DNA of 8,424 bases from an uncultured Sphingobacteriia bacterium (lineage in GTDB: Bacteria > Bacteroidota > Bacteroidia > Chitinophagales > Chitinophagaceae), in the NCBI GenBank assembly GCA_945957225.1, contig CAMFKK010000085.1:1-8424 (forward strand), given 5' to 3'. Position 1 is the stretch's first letter; each line of letters begins with the position of its first letter. The translations under genes and the position numbers were made by a program. This document shows positions 6,999-8,424 of the stretch, one piece after another. The notes under the pieces were generated by a model. That model was not told the origin of the DNA. It saw only the letters and a program-made list of their open reading frames with translations, and did no database searches.

Positions 6999-8424
6999 TT
7001 ATTGAAAAACCTTATGCCCCAGTTCTTTCCAGAACCCGTCTTTTAACCCTTCAAACTTATCTAAGGTCAGGTCTTTCACTTTATCCAATATCAAATACGA
7101 GGCATCAACCGTTTTTTGAGCTTTCACATTTCTAAAAGTAGCGCCAGTTACTTGGTCTAAGATAAAAACTGGTCTATGATCTGGTTGAAGGAACTCCACG
7201 GTTACATCGCGCAGCAAAATATTGTTCACGTGTCTAATAAAAAATCCATAGGCTGGAATCACGCCAAACTTATTGGGATCAGGGTATCGCTTTTCAAATT
7301 CAGGCACATGAATGGTATCCAAGTTTTTGGCGGCCCCTCCTTTATAATAGAGGTGAATATTACTCAATTCTACTTTGGCAATATCGTGACCTGGAATACC
7401 ACTAATAATGGAAGCCGAACTATCGTCAACCGCATTATAAACATTCACATTGCTGATGCTGATTCTTTGGGCTTGCCCAATGACCAAACTATCAGGACCA
7501 CGCATGCGCGCACCCAAACGAATAAAGAAAGGTGAATTGGTTACATCGCGCATGGTAATATTGCTGATAGTAATGTCTTCTAATAAAGCACCATCAACAG
7601 ACTCAAGCGCAATCCCCCTGCAATGGTCAAAGACACAATTTGAAATAGCAATATTTTGAAATCCACCATTTGACTCTGTGCCCATTTTAATTCTACCAGT
7701 AGGTGCTTTGCGATAGTCTTTTTTGTAAGTACCATCCAAGACAGTGCCTTCAAAATAGCCACTCACAATGCAATTGGTAATGGTCACATTTTTGGTAGGT
7801 CTTGGATAACCTAGGGCAAAACTGCTTTTTAAACAAATGGCGTCATCACTAGGAGAATTGATGGTACAATTAGAAATATGCACCCACTGACAACAGTCAA
7901 TGTCCATGCCATCGCGGTTGGTATCCATGGTAATATGGTCAATGGTTAGGTGATCAACCCCAGTAGCCAAAATTCCAAACCAACCTCCATGTCTGATAAT
8001 AATATCGCGCAGCAACACATTCTTACAATTTTTGAGCGCAATGGATTTATTGGCATAATTGTTTCCACCCTTTACTTCCCCACCTAGTAATCCTCTACCC
8101 CAAATAGTACCACCCTGAATAGATACATTTTGCAAGTTTTCACCCCAGATCAGACTATTGTGAAAACGATTATGCCCTATATCAGTGAACTTGTCAATAC
8201 TAGTACTAATGCTGGGTTCAATGGCATCATATTCTGCCGAATCAATTTTTGAAGCTGCTATAATAGTAGCAGCCCCATCCAATAAAATGGTGATATTGCT
8301 TTTGAGTCTAATAGAACCAGTGAGATAATTGCCCGCAGGAAAATAGACCGTTCCCCCACCCTTGCTGGCTGCGGCTTCAATAGCTGCATTAATAGACTTG
8401 GTATCAAGATCCTTGTCATTACCC
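6999..8424 (-). CDS. Glycoside hydrolase family 28-type protein (polygalacturonase-like beta-helix), N-terminus outside window
   Basis: The frame is open to the right edge and 474-475 codons are visible; the TTG at 8280-8282 is an internal leucine codon. The visible start (positions numbered from the first complete codon, 8421-8423) carries the typical pectin-lyase-fold entry: DTKSINAAIEAAASKGGGTV (7-26), then YFPAGNYLTGSIRLKSNITI (27-46). Repeating right-handed beta-helix rungs follow. The GH28 catalytic region is recognisable: NRDGMDID (169-176) for the NTD motif and NSPSDDAICLKS (189-200) for the DD motif, giving candidate catalytic Asp171, Asp193 and Asp194. The downstream GHG and RIK motifs of canonical polygalacturonases are not seen in standard form: TGRIKMGTESNGG and FFIRLG stand at roughly those places. 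It likely cleaves a pectin-like or rhamnogalacturonan glycan after export; a signal peptide would be in the missing part. The fold and family are firm, the substrate open. Confidence 0.9.
   Translation of the reverse strand, partial: GNDKDLDTKSINAAIEAAASKGGGTVYFPAGNYLTGSIRLKSNITILLDGAATIIAASKIDSAEYDAIEPSISTSIDKFTDIGHNRFHNSLIWGENLQNVSIQGGTIWGRGLLGGEVKGGNNYANKSIALKNCKNVLLRDIIIRHGGWFGILATGVDHLTIDHITMDTNRDGMDIDCCQWVHISNCTINSPSDDAICLKSSFALGYPRPTKNVTITNCIVSGYFEGTVLDGTYKKDYRKAPTGRIKMGTESNGGFQNIAISNCVFDHCRGIALESVDGALLEDITISNITMRDVTNSPFFIRLGARMRGPDSLVIGQAQRISISNVNVYNAVDDSSASIISGIPGHDIAKVELSNIHLYYKGGAAKNLDTIHVPEFEKRYPDPNKFGVIPAYGFFIRHVNNILLRDVTVEFLQPDHRPVFILDQVTGATFRNVKAQKTVDASYLILDKVKDLTLDKFEGLKDGFWKELGHKVFQ

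Noticed and set aside
7176..7659. Plus-strand open frames opposite the GH28 gene
   Set aside because: The opposite strand carries an uninterrupted beta-helix protein; these frames have no recognisable domain.
6999..8282. TTG at 8280-8282 as the start of the GH28 gene
   Set aside because: The upstream frame to the window edge encodes the conserved N-terminal beta-helix entry (DTKSINAAIEAAASKGGGTV and onward), so the gene continues beyond the window.

Overview
The window looks like a chromosomal piece of a Bacteroidota genome, probably Chitinophagaceae or a near relative. This is inferred from the AT-rich sequence, the lack of Shine-Dalgarno sequences before most starts, TAnnTTTn promoter-like boxes, and the protein families present: an 'ATKDKFFSIIAHD'-type histidine kinase, a Tat-exported IorAB-like molybdenum hydroxylase and a Bacteroidota-style GH28 glycosidase. 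No RNA genes, CRISPR arrays, insertion sequences or phage genes are visible.

Layout, left to right. At 1-690 (+) is the C-terminal part of a sensor histidine kinase, cut by the left edge; its frame is open to base 1 and carries the phospho-acceptor H-box. Everything else is on the minus strand and is transcribed from right to left. In transcription order these are: a GH28-type right-handed beta-helix glycosidase (6999-8424, 5' end beyond the right edge); a small three-helix membrane protein of unknown function (6349-6945); a 270-base gap holding a 52-codon coding-like fragment with no start (6170-6328); a [2Fe-2S] subunit (5614-6078) and a molybdopterin subunit (3368-5611) of an IorAB-like hydroxylase; a hairpin resembling an intrinsic terminator (3284-3316); a TPR-AAA+ ATPase (1945-3255); and a TPR plus multi-helix membrane protein (692-1945).

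Three units can be seen. (1) The Fe-S and Mo subunits are separated by 2 bases and form an electron-transfer hydroxylase exported by the Tat system. (2) The AAA+ ATPase and the TPR membrane protein share a TAATG stop/start overlap. They look like a translationally coupled pair in which a soluble threading ATPase works with a membrane partner; this is the most interesting element of the window. (3) The GH28 gene and the small membrane protein are adjacent but need not be functionally linked.

The histidine kinase and the TPR membrane gene converge with one base between their stop codons. The function of the AAA/TPR pair, the substrate of the hydroxylase and the glycan target of the GH28 enzyme cannot be read from the sequence.
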